A stretch of DNA of 64,000 nt from Bactericera cockerelli (GCA_024516035.1 CM044956.1:8419997-8483996); one strand, 5' to 3'. Numbered from the stretch's first letter, positions 1 through 10,288 are shown. Notes: generated from the sequence alone by a model not told the origin. A program made the numbers and translations.

Positions 1-199
1 AACGGAGTCACCCGCATAAAAGCATGTACCAATTGCTTGATTGAACATTTTAAAATGCGATACTTGAATCTGTGTGAGGTTTACAGTTCACAGAACCACT
101 AGTATTTTTCTCTCATCAATATGTAGTTCTGAATATCCATGCCATCAAATAACCTCTCAATTTTATCAGTATAAACAGGGAAGAATGGATCCTCAAGGT
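1..199. other. unannotated edge sequence
   Basis: I see no gene or clear repeat here. The last bases grade into degenerate copies of the minisatellite that follows. Confidence 0.5.
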
Positions 200-1427
200 T
201 GTTCTAAACATAGACTGATCTCAGTGAAAGGACCGACTATACAGTTTGTTCTAAAACTTCTAAACAAAGGCCTGTCTTAAGGGTAGGGACAGTAGAGACC
301 CTGCAGTTTCTTCTAAACACAGGCCTGTATCAGAGGTAGGGACCCTGCAGTTTCTTCTAAACACAGGCCTGTATCAGAGATAGGGACAGTAGGGACCCTG
401 CAGTTTCTTCTAAACACAGGCCTGTCTCAGAGATAGGGACAGTAGGGACCCTGCAGTTTCTTCTAAACACAGGCCTGTATCAGAGGTAGGGACCCTGCAG
501 TTTCTTCTAAACACAGGCCTGTATCAGAGGTAGGGACCCTGCAGTTTCTTCTAAACACAGGCCTGTATCAGAGGTAGAGACAGTAGGAACTCTGCAGTTT
601 CTTCTAAACACAGGCCTGTATCAGAGGTAGGGACAGTAGAGACCCTGCAGTTTCTTCTAAACACAGGGCTGTCTCAGAGGTAGAGATAGTAGGGACCCTG
701 CAGTTTCTTCTAAACACAGGCCTGTATCAGAGGTAGGGACCCTGCAGTTTCTTCTAAACACAGGCCTCTCTCAGAGGTAGGGACCCTGCAGTTTCTTCTA
801 AACACAGGCCTGTATCAGAGGTAGGGACCCTGCAGTTTCTTCTAAACACAGGCCTGTATCAGAGGTAGAGACCCTGCAGTTTCTTCTAAACACAGGCCTA
901 TCTCATAGGTAGGGACCCTGCAGTTTCTTCTAAACACAGGCCTGTATCAGAGGTAGGGACCCTGCAGTTTCTTCTAAACACAGGCCTCTCTCAGAGGTAG
1001 GGACCCTGCAGTTTCTTCTAAACACGGACCTGTCTCGAGAGAAGGACAGTAGGGACCCTGCAGTTTCTTCTAAACACAGGCCTGTCTCAGAGGTAGGGAC
1101 AGTAGGAACTCTGCAGTTTCTTCTAAACACAGGCCTCTCTCAGAGGTAGGGACCCTGCAGTTTCTTCTAAACACAGGCCTGTCTCAGAGGTAGGGACCCT
1201 GCAGTTTCTTCTAAACACAGGCCTGTCTCAGAGGTAGGGACCCTACAGTTTCTTCTAAACACAGGCCTGTCTCAGAGGTAGGGACAGTAGGAACTCTGCA
1301 GTTTCTTCTAAACACAGGCCTCTCTCAGAGGTAGGGACCCTGCAGTTTCTTCTAAACACAGGCCTGTCTCAGAGGTAGGGACCCTGCAGTTTCTTCTAAA
1401 CACGGACCTGTCTCGAGGGAAGGACGG
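200..1427. repeat. 44-bp minisatellite array (about 25 copies)
   Basis: The unit reads roughly GGGACCCTGCAGTTTCTTCT followed by AAACACAGGCCTGTATCAGA. It is repeated in direct orientation with few substitutions, and longer variants contain an added GGGACAGTA. The first copies (about 200-300) are degenerate and the rest are very uniform, suggesting recent homogenisation. Minus-strand reading gives cysteine/arginine-rich repeats without a start context or splice sites, so I do not call a protein. Confidence 0.95.
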
Positions 1428-1808
1428 ACGAAGATATAACAAATGGGAAAAGTTGGATCCCATTTTATAAAACGAGACTTGGGAGTTTGTGCTGTGCGAC
1501 ATGTTATTTTAATATTTCAAACTCTCAAGACACTAATCCTTGACCTTATCTTCTCACATGTCCGAAAATTTTGGAAAAACTTTTGTCCAGGATTTCTCAC
1601 TTTCCAATTTCTGTTACCGATAGAAATGTTTGACTAATCAAAATGAAGCTTATAAAATCAAAATGACAATTAAGTTAAGAGCTATCTAATGCCTGAAAAG
1701 ATAGACAAAGTTTGTGGTAAACCCGTTGATGAGGAAAAGAATCAGTACCGGTAGGGTAAGTGGTAAGTACAACAAATCAATCAAGTCAAGTTTTTTCCCT
1801 CAAATGAT
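1428..1808. other. AT-rich unique sequence, nothing recognised
   Basis: A 64-codon open frame crosses the repeat edge but has no recognisable domain, and I read it as chance. Confidence 0.5.
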
Positions 1809-1811
1809 TTA

Positions 1812-1940
1812 GGGCGGAATTAATAGACGTTTTTGTAATACCTCTGTGGCGCTAAGTCACGGATTGCGTACTGTGTAAGATAGGGAAAACCGACACATAC
1901 CAACGACTTAAGTTATTGATGTTATCTATTAATTCCGCCC
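1812..1940. mobile_element. PIF/Harbinger-like MITE, 129 bp
   Basis: Perfect terminal inverted repeats: the left end begins GGGCGGAATTAATAGA and the right end is TCTATTAATTCCGCCC. A TTA on each side (1809-1811, 1941-1943) fits the 3-bp TWA target duplication typical of PIF/Harbinger. The core has no coding capacity. A decayed relative lies at about 56,268-56,397 with the same core. Confidence 0.75.
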
Positions 1941-2085
1941 TTAGCCTCTTATGATTTATGATACGCACATTGCAGACTCCTTAATGAGAAGAAATAACGG
2001 GCGCTAATACAAATTGAAAGTTAGGTAGCTAGTTCTTTAATATAATTATTATTATGTCACAATTATGTGGTAGTAACTGTGACAG

Positions 2086-2292
2086 TGGTGCACTTGTTGT
2101 CAAGTGGTTAAAGGTCTAGTCTGGTAATCCAGGTAGCGTAGGGGGTCCGTTGGTTCGAATCCCACCCAGTGCATGAATTTTTCCTCATTAATTTGAGTTT
2201 GTGACCACATAATAATAAGACTCTGAGGGTTAGATGGTATTAGAAAATGCTTTAAGCATTAACCTTCCACTAAAGAGTGTTATTATTATTAA
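2086..2292 (+). mobile_element. tRNA-derived SINE, family A
   Basis: The tRNA-like head has an A box (TTGTCAAGTGG) and a B box (GGTTCGAATCC) and a paired acceptor end (TGCACT/AGTGCA). It is followed by a family tail (CCTCATTAATTTGAGTTTGT, then GACTCTGAGGGTTAG) and ends in (ATT)n. Other copies lie at 38,125-38,575, 51,825-51,990, 55,660-55,877, 61,428-61,690, 62,185-62,460 and 63,170-63,388. It is not a functional tRNA because the stems are poorly paired and the tail is conserved among copies. Confidence 0.85.
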
Positions 2293-2304
2293 CCTAATCG
2301 ATTT

Positions 2305-2392
2305 TTTTTTTAATTTGTGACTCGAACCACCAACCTCCTGGTTACGGTTACGAGTCCGCAGCCTTATAGATCAAGCTTGTAGGTCGGTTACA
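2305..2392 (-). mobile_element. SINE family D head, reverse
   Basis: This is the reverse complement of a tRNA-like head matching the copies at 52,725 and 56,498 (GATAAGGCGGCGGACT-like). Only the head part is recognisable. Confidence 0.7.
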
Positions 2393-2436
2393 ATCTCTCT
2401 TGTGAATAAATCAAAGACGAGTAAGGTTCCTATGAC

Positions 2437-2700
2437 AGCCTCCGTGGCGTAATGTTTGTAACTACTGCCCGTAGTTCAGAGTTCCCGAGTTCGACTCCCG
2501 GTTGAGGTTACCTTACTTTCCGTGCCCATGAGTGTTGTCATGGTGGTGTTTATTAAAGGAGCAAGTCCTATGTACAAAATGTCAATTCACTATGTATGCT
2601 GTAACAACAATAAAATAAAAATTAGAACAAATCAATTGTGGACGCCCAGAAGCAATTTTCTGGGCTCCTTCTATGCGCTGTGTGTGGTGTATTGTGTAGT
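2437..2700 (+). mobile_element. tRNA-derived SINE, family C
   Basis: The head begins GCCTCCGTGGCGTAATG and has a B box GAGTTCGACTCCC. The tail ends with GGACGCCCAG-type sequence. Family members are at 11,165-11,430 (reverse), 44,668 and 56,757. Confidence 0.75.
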
Positions 2701-3124
2701 GTTGCTTATGTATATTTTTTTTTACATAAACATGGCCTAGGTACCTAACTACCTACATAAAAATATACCTACCAATCCCTTCATTAAATTTATACTACCA
2801 TCTCACGTAACTGGGCTATAAACTAAAACTAATTCCGAGAACAGAGGCCTGCTTCATTTGAATGAGTCATTAAAAAGCCATCAAAATTAAGATAGGCATC
2901 TACCTAACGCCTTTCTACATGTAGGTAGATAATTTACTAGCTTTACTACCAGGGTAGACACAGAAGAGAACGTATACCCGCCCTATGTTTGATTAGCAAA
3001 GGGGTAAGTACATGATTCATGGAAAACACGTTGTGGTAAAAGTTTTTTTATAAGAGTTTGTCAAATGGTTCGATTTTCCTAATTCAAACCTAAAATAAAT
3101 TTTGTATTAAGGGGACTTACTATG
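2701..3124. other. AT-rich sequence, nothing recognised
   Basis: No open frame, TIR or tRNA-like head stands out. Confidence 0.5.
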
Positions 3125-3312
3125 TTTTTTTTTTTTAATTTAATTGTTCCCCGGAACCGCTTTCACATTACTTCAGGTCACTTTACCTTTACATCCATGC
3201 CATTCCGGAAACGGAAAAAACTCGGTAAGAATTTTCTGGCCGGGATTCGATCTCACAACCGCCAGGTCAGCAACCAATATTCTTAACCACTGAGCCACGA
3301 AGATCGACAGCC
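3125..3312 (-). mobile_element. tRNA-derived SINE, family G, reverse
   Basis: Read on the minus strand it has an A box TGGCTCAGTGG and a B box GATCGAATCCC, followed by a degenerate tail running into a T/A-rich stretch. Confidence 0.65.
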
Positions 3313-3359
3313 AGGACTTACTAGGTCTTGAGTTATTATCAATAAATAAGATTATCAGG

Positions 3360-3490
3360 TCTTTCTGATGGACCTTAACAGATTTTTGATCTTTTTGATG
3401 GACGTGAACAGGGTTGTGTGGAAGAGATTGCCATAGGCAATAATCCCGCCCTTTAGTTAGGACATATGTTTTTATTATATTTTCTATTCT
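3360..3490 (-). repeat. dispersed retroelement 3'-end-like repeat
   Basis: Contains the signature GCCATAGGCAATAATCCCGCC. The same signature in the opposite sense occurs at about 39,060-39,125, 48,950-49,012 and 49,885-49,910, next to AT-rich tails. It is probably the 3' end of a retroelement family whose body is not in this window. Confidence 0.55.
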
Positions 3491-3841
3491 TTTTCATTTT
3501 TATTGTATATATTGTTTCCATTTTTTTCATTGTTAAAATAATTATTTGTATGTACATAATGTCCATTTATACCTAATAAAGCGTGGTATAATGTAATAAT
3601 TATATGATTGTATAGTACGAGCTCTGTCCCATCAAAGATAATATAGGCGCTCATTATTTGGTATTTGGTATTTATTTTTATTGTGAAAATATACAAAAAT
3701 ATATATAGATGTAAAAGCAGCACTTTCGACACTACATATAGGTTTGCAGCAGTTTCGACAAATCAGATTAAGGGATCCCAAACCATGGAATTCTTACATG
3801 TAGCAGCAGCATTTTGGACATGTCCAAAGTGCTTTAAAATA

Positions 3842-4155
3842 CACTAGCGGGTTACACCCGCCGCTTCGCCAACCCATCAAACACACACAACGCTCACACA
3901 TCACACCATACACACACACCACACCCAGACACACCCACACACATCACACCATACACACATCCACACCCACACACACCACACACACACCCACCACACACAT
4001 CGCACCATACACACACCCACACACATCACACCATACACACACCTACACCAGTACACAAACCCACACACACAAACACACATACACACCCACACACACCCAC
4101 AAACACACCACAACACACACAGACACACACACCCACACACAGACACACACGTGCT
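3842..4155. repeat. degenerate CA-rich microsatellite
   Basis: (CA)n interrupted by CCCA, CATA and AAAC variants. It begins next to a hairpin (GCGGGTTACACCCGC). The matching block in the second unit is 18,912-19,222. The minus-strand cysteine/valine open frame is a by-product of the repeat. Confidence 0.9.
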
Positions 4156-4577
4156 GGCACTCTGGCCCAAACCAGGCTTGGTGAGGTTATTATGGCAAAC
4201 AGGTTCTTTAGTTTCCTGCGAATGGTAGTTAAAATCTCCGTCGTTATAATATGATCATCCAGTTGAAAGCGACGTTAAACCAACAAAAAATATACGAGTT
4301 AAGCAACGTCCACCGAGGTGAAGACTTCGAACCTTTTTTATAGTCAGCCATTAGATCGTGTAACTGAGACGTCTTGGATTCGATACCGCATCGTCTCATA
4401 TTTTTTAATGTTTAACGATATAATAATAATAATAAAAGAAATGAGAAAAATAGGCATAAAAGACCGCCTAAATCACCCACCGGATCTGAGGAACTTGGTT
4501 AATTCTTGATCCGGATTGGATTGAACGGAGGACATAATTGTACATTCATTTGCAGTTATAACTTTTCCTCTTGAATA
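4156..4577 (+). repeat. 5S-SINE tail plus tRNA-like module
   Basis: The first part (to about 4,284) matches the tail of the complete 5S-derived SINE at 59,004: lysine-codon-like GTTGAAAGCGACGTTAAAC at its end and TTCCTGCGAATGG earlier. The second part has a tRNA-like B box (GGATTCGATACC). The same module recurs at 16,430-16,848 and 19,223-19,647, and in reverse at 17,170-17,400 and 27,335-27,545. Confidence 0.7.
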
Positions 4578-4770
4578 TTGCTCCGCGTAAAATTCTGAAA
4601 TTTTTCCAATTTAAAACTTCTGAATACTGTTTTTCTCAACTTTTCTTTGGTTTTATCGTGTTTGTTGGTTTGTTATTACCTATAGACAAGTGAAATCAAG
4701 GTAAAACAAGTGGATAATACTACCCATCAACTGTTTCTAAAATGGGTAATGTATTGTTCCATGCTTAAAT

Positions 4771-5145
4771 ATGTCACAATCACAACAAACATCGACTGGG
4801 AACAGAGGTTTTGCAAGGGGAATAACAACAAGAGATCATCGGTACTTGCGGCCCACATTCCAGTACCATCATGGTTCATCCTCAGAATCCGAACCATCCT
4901 CATCAGACGACAATTACTCACCGCGGAGAAGCAATGTCGTAGCCAGCAATGCTTTGCTACCGACAACCACAACCTCTACTTTAGACATATCTACTACCCG
5001 TTACTCAAACAACAATAGACCTGACAATCCGAATGATTCACCCTATGGACATTCCTTGTCGGTGTTATCTTCACCTGAACGTACCTCATCACCCAGTACA
5101 GCATGTCACCGTAATGAAAAAAACGGGCCGTATGCGTTGGACTAA
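4771..5145 (+). CDS. LINE N-terminal frame, separated by a single-base shift
   Basis: A 124-codon frame starts at the first good ATG after the element leader (MSQSQQTSTGNRGF...). It is rich in Ser, Thr, Pro and Asn, as expected of the disordered N-terminus of R2/R4-type proteins. It runs into the A7 tract at about 5,117-5,123 and stops soon after. The long RT frame is one base out of register at that tract, and both frames share a run of sensible codons there, so one extra A explains the break. I infer that the true protein starts here and not at 5,033. The extra A could be a sequencing error or a real inactivating mutation. Confidence 0.65.
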   Translation: MSQSQQTSTGNRGFARGITTRDHRYLRPTFQYHHGSSSESEPSSSDDNYSPRRSNVVASNALLPTTTTSTLDISTTRYSNNNRPDNPNDSPYGHSLSVLSSPERTSSPSTACHRNEKNGPYALD

Positions 5146-8100
5146 AGAATTAAATAAAAAGTTGTTATACGCATACTATCAATCCACTGAAGTAGAGACA
5201 AATAGGAAAAACTACCTATCAAGACTTGAAAATTACTGGCTTTTGCTTTGTCCTTCCTTGAGTTTCAATAAAAACAAGTTAGCTGGACAAGTTAGATCAA
5301 TTCTTAAGAGACAAGTGTTTACGACCCACGAACTTGACATCATAAAATCAAAAGTAAGGGAAGAATTTTTCCAGCCCGTTACTCAAAACAACACAATAAA
5401 CAATGATAATGATAATGACCAATCAAATCCCATAAATCAGGATCTTGAAGATAGTGTAACAGAATTAAACAATGTATCTGAAAATAATGAAAGGAACCAA
5501 AATGAAAATAATAATTCTGCTGATATTATCGCCAAGTTTGATTCTTTTGTTGTACAATACAAAAATGTTCACATTGATGTAAAACCTAATATTCCCAAAG
5601 TACCTTATGGAAACAAAACTTTGAAGACCGTTTTAGAGGTAAATGAAGCACTGAAAACCAAATTCAATTCAAGTAAAACTATATCTGAAACTCACAACTT
5701 AATTTACTGTGCTGCCCTAACTGTCTGTTTCTTACTCAATATTAAAACTCATGAAGGTAACCAACCTAACAAACAAACTAAAAGAACACCACCATGGCTA
5801 TTTAGACTTGAGAATCAAATTAAAAATATGCGAAGTAAAATTGGTACACTGACACACTACTTCAAAAACAATTGTCAAGTGTCATTTTCTGTAAAACACA
5901 AAATTAAAATGATAGCCCATGAGTTGAAAGTTAAATTTTGGACACCTGATTATAATGAAAAGTTAAAAGTTCAACTTGAAATATTGAAACAAAGGTCAGC
6001 TGCTCTCGGATACAGAATCAGAAAATACAATAAAAGAAAGAAGAAGTACGAACAGAATAAATTATTTAGAAAAAATCAGAAGAAATTTTACACAAGTCTA
6101 AATAAAGAGAAAGTATCGGAAAAATCGGTCCTCCCCACAGCTCAAGACTTGTTTTCCTTTTGGAATAGCTTGTGGGGAGAAAGAAATGTTCATAATGAAA
6201 GTGCTGCTTGGATTAACGAAGAAAAAACAAGAATGACAAATACAAACAAAATGGATTCTATTAAGATCACACGAGATGATGTAACTCAAGCTGCTAAATA
6301 TCTCAAGAACTGGAAGAGTCCCGGTCAAGATAAAATTCAAAACTATTGGTTGAAAATGTTCAGCAATTGTCATTTTATATTGGCAAAACAATTTCAAGAT
6401 TGTTTGACTAATCCTGACATGTTACCTGATAGTTTTACAAAAGGCATTACTTACATGATACCTAAAAATAAAAACACACATGATCCTGGTAGCTACCGAC
6501 CCATTACCTGTCTTCCAAACATATACAAACTCTTGTCATCTATAATTAAAAGTAAAATATATCAACATGTCTATACAAACAATATTCTAGCAAAAGAACA
6601 GAACGGAATTAAGAAAAAGGCAAGAGGAAGCAAAGAGCTCCTAATAATCGATCGAATCATAACGAATCATGCTAAAAATAATAAACGTAATTTGTCAGTT
6701 GGTTGGATTGACTACCAAAAATGTTATGATTCTATTCCTCACACCTGGATTTTGCAAATACTCGACATCTATAAAGTAGATCCACTTATTACCAAGTTTC
6801 TTCAAAGTACAATGAACAGTTGGAGTACGAAATTAACGTGTAAACTTGGAGAAAATACGGCTGAGATACGAACAGAAAAAATATTTTTCAAGCGCGGAAT
6901 TTTTCAAGGGGATCCGTTGAGTTCGTTATTATTCTGCCTTTGCCTTAACCCTTTAAGCAATATATTAAACAACTCTCCGTTTGGTTATAAAATAAACATG
7001 AAAGATAACTTCCAACTGAACCATTTATTTTACATGGATGACCTAAAGTTATACGCCAATGGTCCTGATCAATTGGAACATCTCATCGAACTAGTAACGA
7101 TGTTTAGTGAAAATATATGTATGAAATTTGGTATAGAAAAGTGTAATGTACTTCATGTTAAAAGAGGAAAAGTATGTGATCCTGTAAACATGACGCTTTC
7201 CAACAAAATCACTATTAAAAGTTTAAATAAAGGTGAATCATACAAATACCTTGGCTTAAAACAAAATTTTAACATTAATGATACAAATATGAAACAAGAG
7301 TATGAAAATATATTCATGAAAAAAGTAAACACTGTCTTGACAACTGAACTAAATGCTAAAAACAAGATTCAAGCCATCAATTCATGGGCTATTCCGTTTT
7401 TGATGTATACTTTTGGAATCCTCACCTGGTCCAAGACTGATCTTCAAAACCTCAACCGGAAAGTACGAATGGCCTTATACAATAACCGCTCACACCATAT
7501 TCACTCTGCCACAGAGAGGCTCTATCTACCCAGGAAAGAAGGTGGGCGAGGCTTACTGGACCTACAAATGCTATACTATAAACAAGTAAATAAGTTCAGA
7601 CAATATTTCATTGAAAACAAAACACCGTTCATGGAATATTTTAAAAGATCAGATTTCTTCACACCATTAAATTTAGCAAAAGCAACTTACTCGATTTCGC
7701 TACCAAGAACACAGGAACAATTGAAAACAGATTTACTTGCTGGACCAATGAAAGGGAAATATCCTAAGTCACTTTACAATGACCCCTTTGTAGACAAAAG
7801 TCTCTCGACAGCGTATCTCACTGACGGTTACCTTATGTCAGAGACTGAGGGATTCATCCATGCTATACAGGATCAAGTGATGAAGACACGAAACTACATG
7901 AGATATGTGATGAAAGTACCAATTGAAACAGATCTATGTCGTCTCTGTAACCGAGTCACGGAATCCATCCAACACCTCTCATCTGGTTGTAGTGTACTGG
8001 CACCAAAGGAGTATACAAATCGTCATAATCTTGTGGGAAACATCTTACATCAAGAACTACTGAAGAAGGTGACATCCAGTAACAAAACACAAATTCCTCA

Positions 8101-8527
8101 TTACCTCTACAATCCAGCTCCTGTCATTGAGAATGAACATGTAAAGATTTGTTGGAATTTACCTTTACAAACAGAAGTCAACATTATCCACAATAGACCA
8201 GATATTTTATTTGTGGATAAAAATACTAATACCATCAATATTATCGACGTCACAATACCACTTGACGATAACCTGGCCCCAGCGTACTCGCAGAAAATAA
8301 ACAAATATGAAGAACTCAGGAGACAGTTGAAACATATATACAATACAAATCATGTAACAATTTTACCCATTGTCATTTCTTCAAATGGACTAATCCACAA
8401 AAACAATGTCAAAAATTTACAAAAGCTCCAAATTGAAAATCCGAATGCTGTTATAAGGAAATGCCAGAAATCCGTGATTCTATCTACCACTAACATCATA
8501 AGAAAAATCTTGTCAGAAGAAATGTAA
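5033..8527 (+). CDS. reverse transcriptase/endonuclease polyprotein of R4/Dong-type LINE
   Basis: An open frame of 1,164 codons. The genuine in-frame part probably begins near residue 28, where a Myb-like basic/aromatic stretch (GRMRWTKELNKKLLYAYY) starts. A low-complexity Asn/Asp linker follows around residues 120-160. RT motifs follow in order: SPGQDKIQNYWLK, YRPITCLPNIYKLL, WIDYQKCYDSIPHTWI, GIFQGDPLSSLLF and FYMDD (666-670, catalytic Asp pair). The C-terminus has a zinc knuckle, CX2CX8HX4C, at C969, C972, H981 and C986. A restriction-like endonuclease core follows: RPD at 1055-1057, then IID at 1070-1072, with a downstream KINKYEEL. Apurinic endonuclease and RNase H domains are absent, which places it in the R2/R4 group. 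The protein would nick its DNA target and prime reverse transcription there. The RT and endonuclease parts look intact. Confidence 0.9.
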   Translation: MIHPMDIPCRCYLHLNVPHHPVQHVTVMKKTGRMRWTKELNKKLLYAYYQSTEVETNRKNYLSRLENYWLLLCPSLSFNKNKLAGQVRSILKRQVFTTHELDIIKSKVREEFFQPVTQNNTINNDNDNDQSNPINQDLEDSVTELNNVSENNERNQNENNNSADIIAKFDSFVVQYKNVHIDVKPNIPKVPYGNKTLKTVLEVNEALKTKFNSSKTISETHNLIYCAALTVCFLLNIKTHEGNQPNKQTKRTPPWLFRLENQIKNMRSKIGTLTHYFKNNCQVSFSVKHKIKMIAHELKVKFWTPDYNEKLKVQLEILKQRSAALGYRIRKYNKRKKKYEQNKLFRKNQKKFYTSLNKEKVSEKSVLPTAQDLFSFWNSLWGERNVHNESAAWINEEKTRMTNTNKMDSIKITRDDVTQAAKYLKNWKSPGQDKIQNYWLKMFSNCHFILAKQFQDCLTNPDMLPDSFTKGITYMIPKNKNTHDPGSYRPITCLPNIYKLLSSIIKSKIYQHVYTNNILAKEQNGIKKKARGSKELLIIDRIITNHAKNNKRNLSVGWIDYQKCYDSIPHTWILQILDIYKVDPLITKFLQSTMNSWSTKLTCKLGENTAEIRTEKIFFKRGIFQGDPLSSLLFCLCLNPLSNILNNSPFGYKINMKDNFQLNHLFYMDDLKLYANGPDQLEHLIELVTMFSENICMKFGIEKCNVLHVKRGKVCDPVNMTLSNKITIKSLNKGESYKYLGLKQNFNINDTNMKQEYENIFMKKVNTVLTTELNAKNKIQAINSWAIPFLMYTFGILTWSKTDLQNLNRKVRMALYNNRSHHIHSATERLYLPRKEGGRGLLDLQMLYYKQVNKFRQYFIENKTPFMEYFKRSDFFTPLNLAKATYSISLPRTQEQLKTDLLAGPMKGKYPKSLYNDPFVDKSLSTAYLTDGYLMSETEGFIHAIQDQVMKTRNYMRYVMKVPIETDLCRLCNRVTESIQHLSSGCSVLAPKEYTNRHNLVGNILHQELLKKVTSSNKTQIPHYLYNPAPVIENEHVKICWNLPLQTEVNIIHNRPDILFVDKNTNTINIIDVTIPLDDNLAPAYSQKINKYEELRRQLKHIYNTNHVTILPIVISSNGLIHKNNVKNLQKLQIENPNAVIRKCQKSVILSTTNIIRKILSEEM

Positions 8528-8647
8528 CAAACGATTCATACCAAGTCTTTATTACCGTCATCTATGTTGCTTTGTAGCCCATAGACTGACGTATTACCTT
8601 TATTTTACATGTATTATAATGTATGTATCAATAAAGTGAAATCTCTT

Positions 8648-9049
8648 ATAATAACTCTTTATTGACAAGAATAATATTGACAAAGGGCGAGATTATTGAC
8701 TGAGGCAATCTCTGCCATCAAACCCATGTCTTTGTGAATGTAACTTCACCCAGACTTATATTGAGCAGTCTTAGGGCTCAGGTTGGACTTTCATTATAAA
8801 GATTTTTAGAGATTCTTTTGTTACGGCTGTGTTACTCAACCTCAGACAGCCATTCTGTTTGGGGCTATATACGAGCATACAATACAATACAATCCTACAA
8901 GAATGAGACAGAGTCCCTTTACTCTCACAGTCTAAACAAATCTCACAGTCTCATATTTATTGCTGAAAAACACAGAGAAATGAATAATTATTTACAATGA
9001 ACTTTGTTTTAAAAATAAATAAATTAGACAATACATAAAACATCCATAC
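8648..9049. repeat. unit sequence with retroelement-tail-like repeat
   Basis: It opens with AATAACTCTTTATTGACAAG and a GGGCGAGATTATTGACTGAG block that reappears in reverse near 17,040-17,160 and 27,190-27,310. The rest, with ACAATACAAT repeats, is shared only with the second unit. The 60-codon frame has no recognisable domain. Confidence 0.55.
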
Positions 9050-9299
9050 TTATTAAAGAAAGTTTCACTCACTGACTGACTCACTGATTCATCACTGTTT
9101 CTCCGAACTGGTAAGTCCTAGGAAGCTGAAATTTGGTAGGTATAAGCTTTGTCTTATTGTCTAATAGATGTGCACTAAGACGGGATTTTTTCAAAATTCT
9201 CACTACAACACCTGCCATTGGGGAAAAAGGATTTTTCGCTTTCACCGCTATTTCTCCGCACGGCCATGCCTCGGCCCGCAAAGCGGGCGACAGTCCGCT
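9050..9299 (+). mobile_element. Helitron-like non-autonomous element, 3' end preserved
   Basis: The right end has a GC hairpin (GCCCGCAAAGCGGGC), a 9-nt gap, then CTAGT, matching the Helitron 3' signature of a hairpin followed by CTRR-T. The left part has the CACTGACTGACTCACTG start seen in the better-defined relative at 62,702-62,940 (reverse). No Rep/helicase is present. The paralogue is at about 20,068-20,317. Confidence 0.6.
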
Positions 9300-9317
9300 A
9301 GTAATAGATAAACGTAC

Positions 9318-9432
9318 GTACACAAACACAGTCACATACACACAAACACAGTCACATACACACAAACACAGTCACATACACACAAACACAGTCACATACA
9401 CACAAACACACACACACACACACACACACACA
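9318..9432. repeat. 20-bp tandem repeat plus (CA)n
   Basis: ACACAAACACAGTCACATAC is repeated about five times and then passes into a pure CA run. The second unit has about three copies (20,338-20,415). Confidence 0.9.
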
Positions 9433-10288
9433 TTCACTCAAAAGATACTTGCTGACACAAGTGAGGGCGGGAGAGGGTCATTATTATGATTTTTTCAGTT
9501 TTCCTCTAACTACTAAACGCTAGGAGGTGAAGCAAAAAAGTACAAAATATAATAGTTTCAGAATATGTGGTATGCCGGGAATGCGTCTATTTTGATACTA
9601 AGAAAAAAACAATATGACGCGCGATAACCAATAGCAATAACATCGCCTGGTGGTTGGTTACCTTTTACTAAAGAGTATATTATTTTGATATTGTCTTTAG
9701 TTCTTTTGACCTTTCCAGTTTTACCATGACTATAAAAACTAAATTTTTGGCAATGAATTTTAAATATAATGCTAAGTACCTATTTGTTTGTGGTAAAGGA
9801 ATAATTCTGGGGAAACAAAAATTAAGATTTTTGGGGTGCAGAAGCACAATTGAGGAGTTTTTTTCTCAAGTCAACTTTTAAAAATCATAATACATTTTTC
9901 GGATTATAGATTTCAGATTATTATTAGATCCGCCCAAATTTTCTGAAACAACACCAAACTTTATATATTCTGCTGAAAGCATTCTCTCGCAATATCTCAA
10001 TAATAAGTGAAAGAACGCAAACTCAGTGTTAAAATACAATGAAGTGAAAAAAATATTTTTTGAATATAACACCTTACTACCGTCATCAGCTCCTGTCGAG
10101 AGGCTTTTCAGCTCAGGGGGTCAAATTATGAAGAAATCGTCTTAGTGATTATTTATTTCAAACTTTGGTCATTTTGAAACATTACAAAAAAATAACATGT
10201 TCGTTAATTTGGTTTAATTTTCGCAAATGAATAAATTCAAGTTGTATACCTAATATTAAAAAAATAAAAGTAAAATGTGTTTAATTTT
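9433..10288. other. unit-specific AT-rich sequence
   Basis: Shared with 20,440-21,271 at very high identity. The minus-strand 64-codon frame differs between copies by one residue and has no recognisable domain. Confidence 0.5.

Larger units (their letters stand above)
4578..8647 (+). mobile_element. R4/Dong-type non-LTR retrotransposon, near full length
   Basis: The boundaries come from the paralogous unit. There TTGAATA is followed directly by CTTGTCAC and an (AAT)n run (19,641-19,672), while here the run is replaced by about 4.07 kb ending ...CTCTT before ATAATAACTC. The element has a roughly 190-bp 5' leader, one long ORF (RT, CCHC, restriction-like endonuclease), a 120-bp 3' UTR with AATAAA (8,630-8,635), and no poly(A). 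Lodging in a TAA/AAT microsatellite is the known habit of the Dong lineage in the R4 clade. About 13 bp of target were lost at the 5' junction. One frameshift interrupts the N-terminus. Confidence 0.85.

Noticed and set aside
200..1427. CRISPR array
   Set aside because: Units are direct tandem repeats without unique spacers, in a eukaryotic context.
930..1502. Minus-strand repeat proteins with CLEETAGSL units
   Set aside because: Short frames within a 44-bp minisatellite. The period is not a multiple of three and no start or splice context was seen.
3901..4170. Cysteine/valine-rich minus-strand protein
   Set aside because: It is the translation of a CA/GT microsatellite.
5110..5126. Programmed -1 frameshift at A AAA AAC in the LINE
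   Set aside because: The downstream RT frame is +1 relative to the upstream frame, so a -1 slip would lead to the wrong frame.
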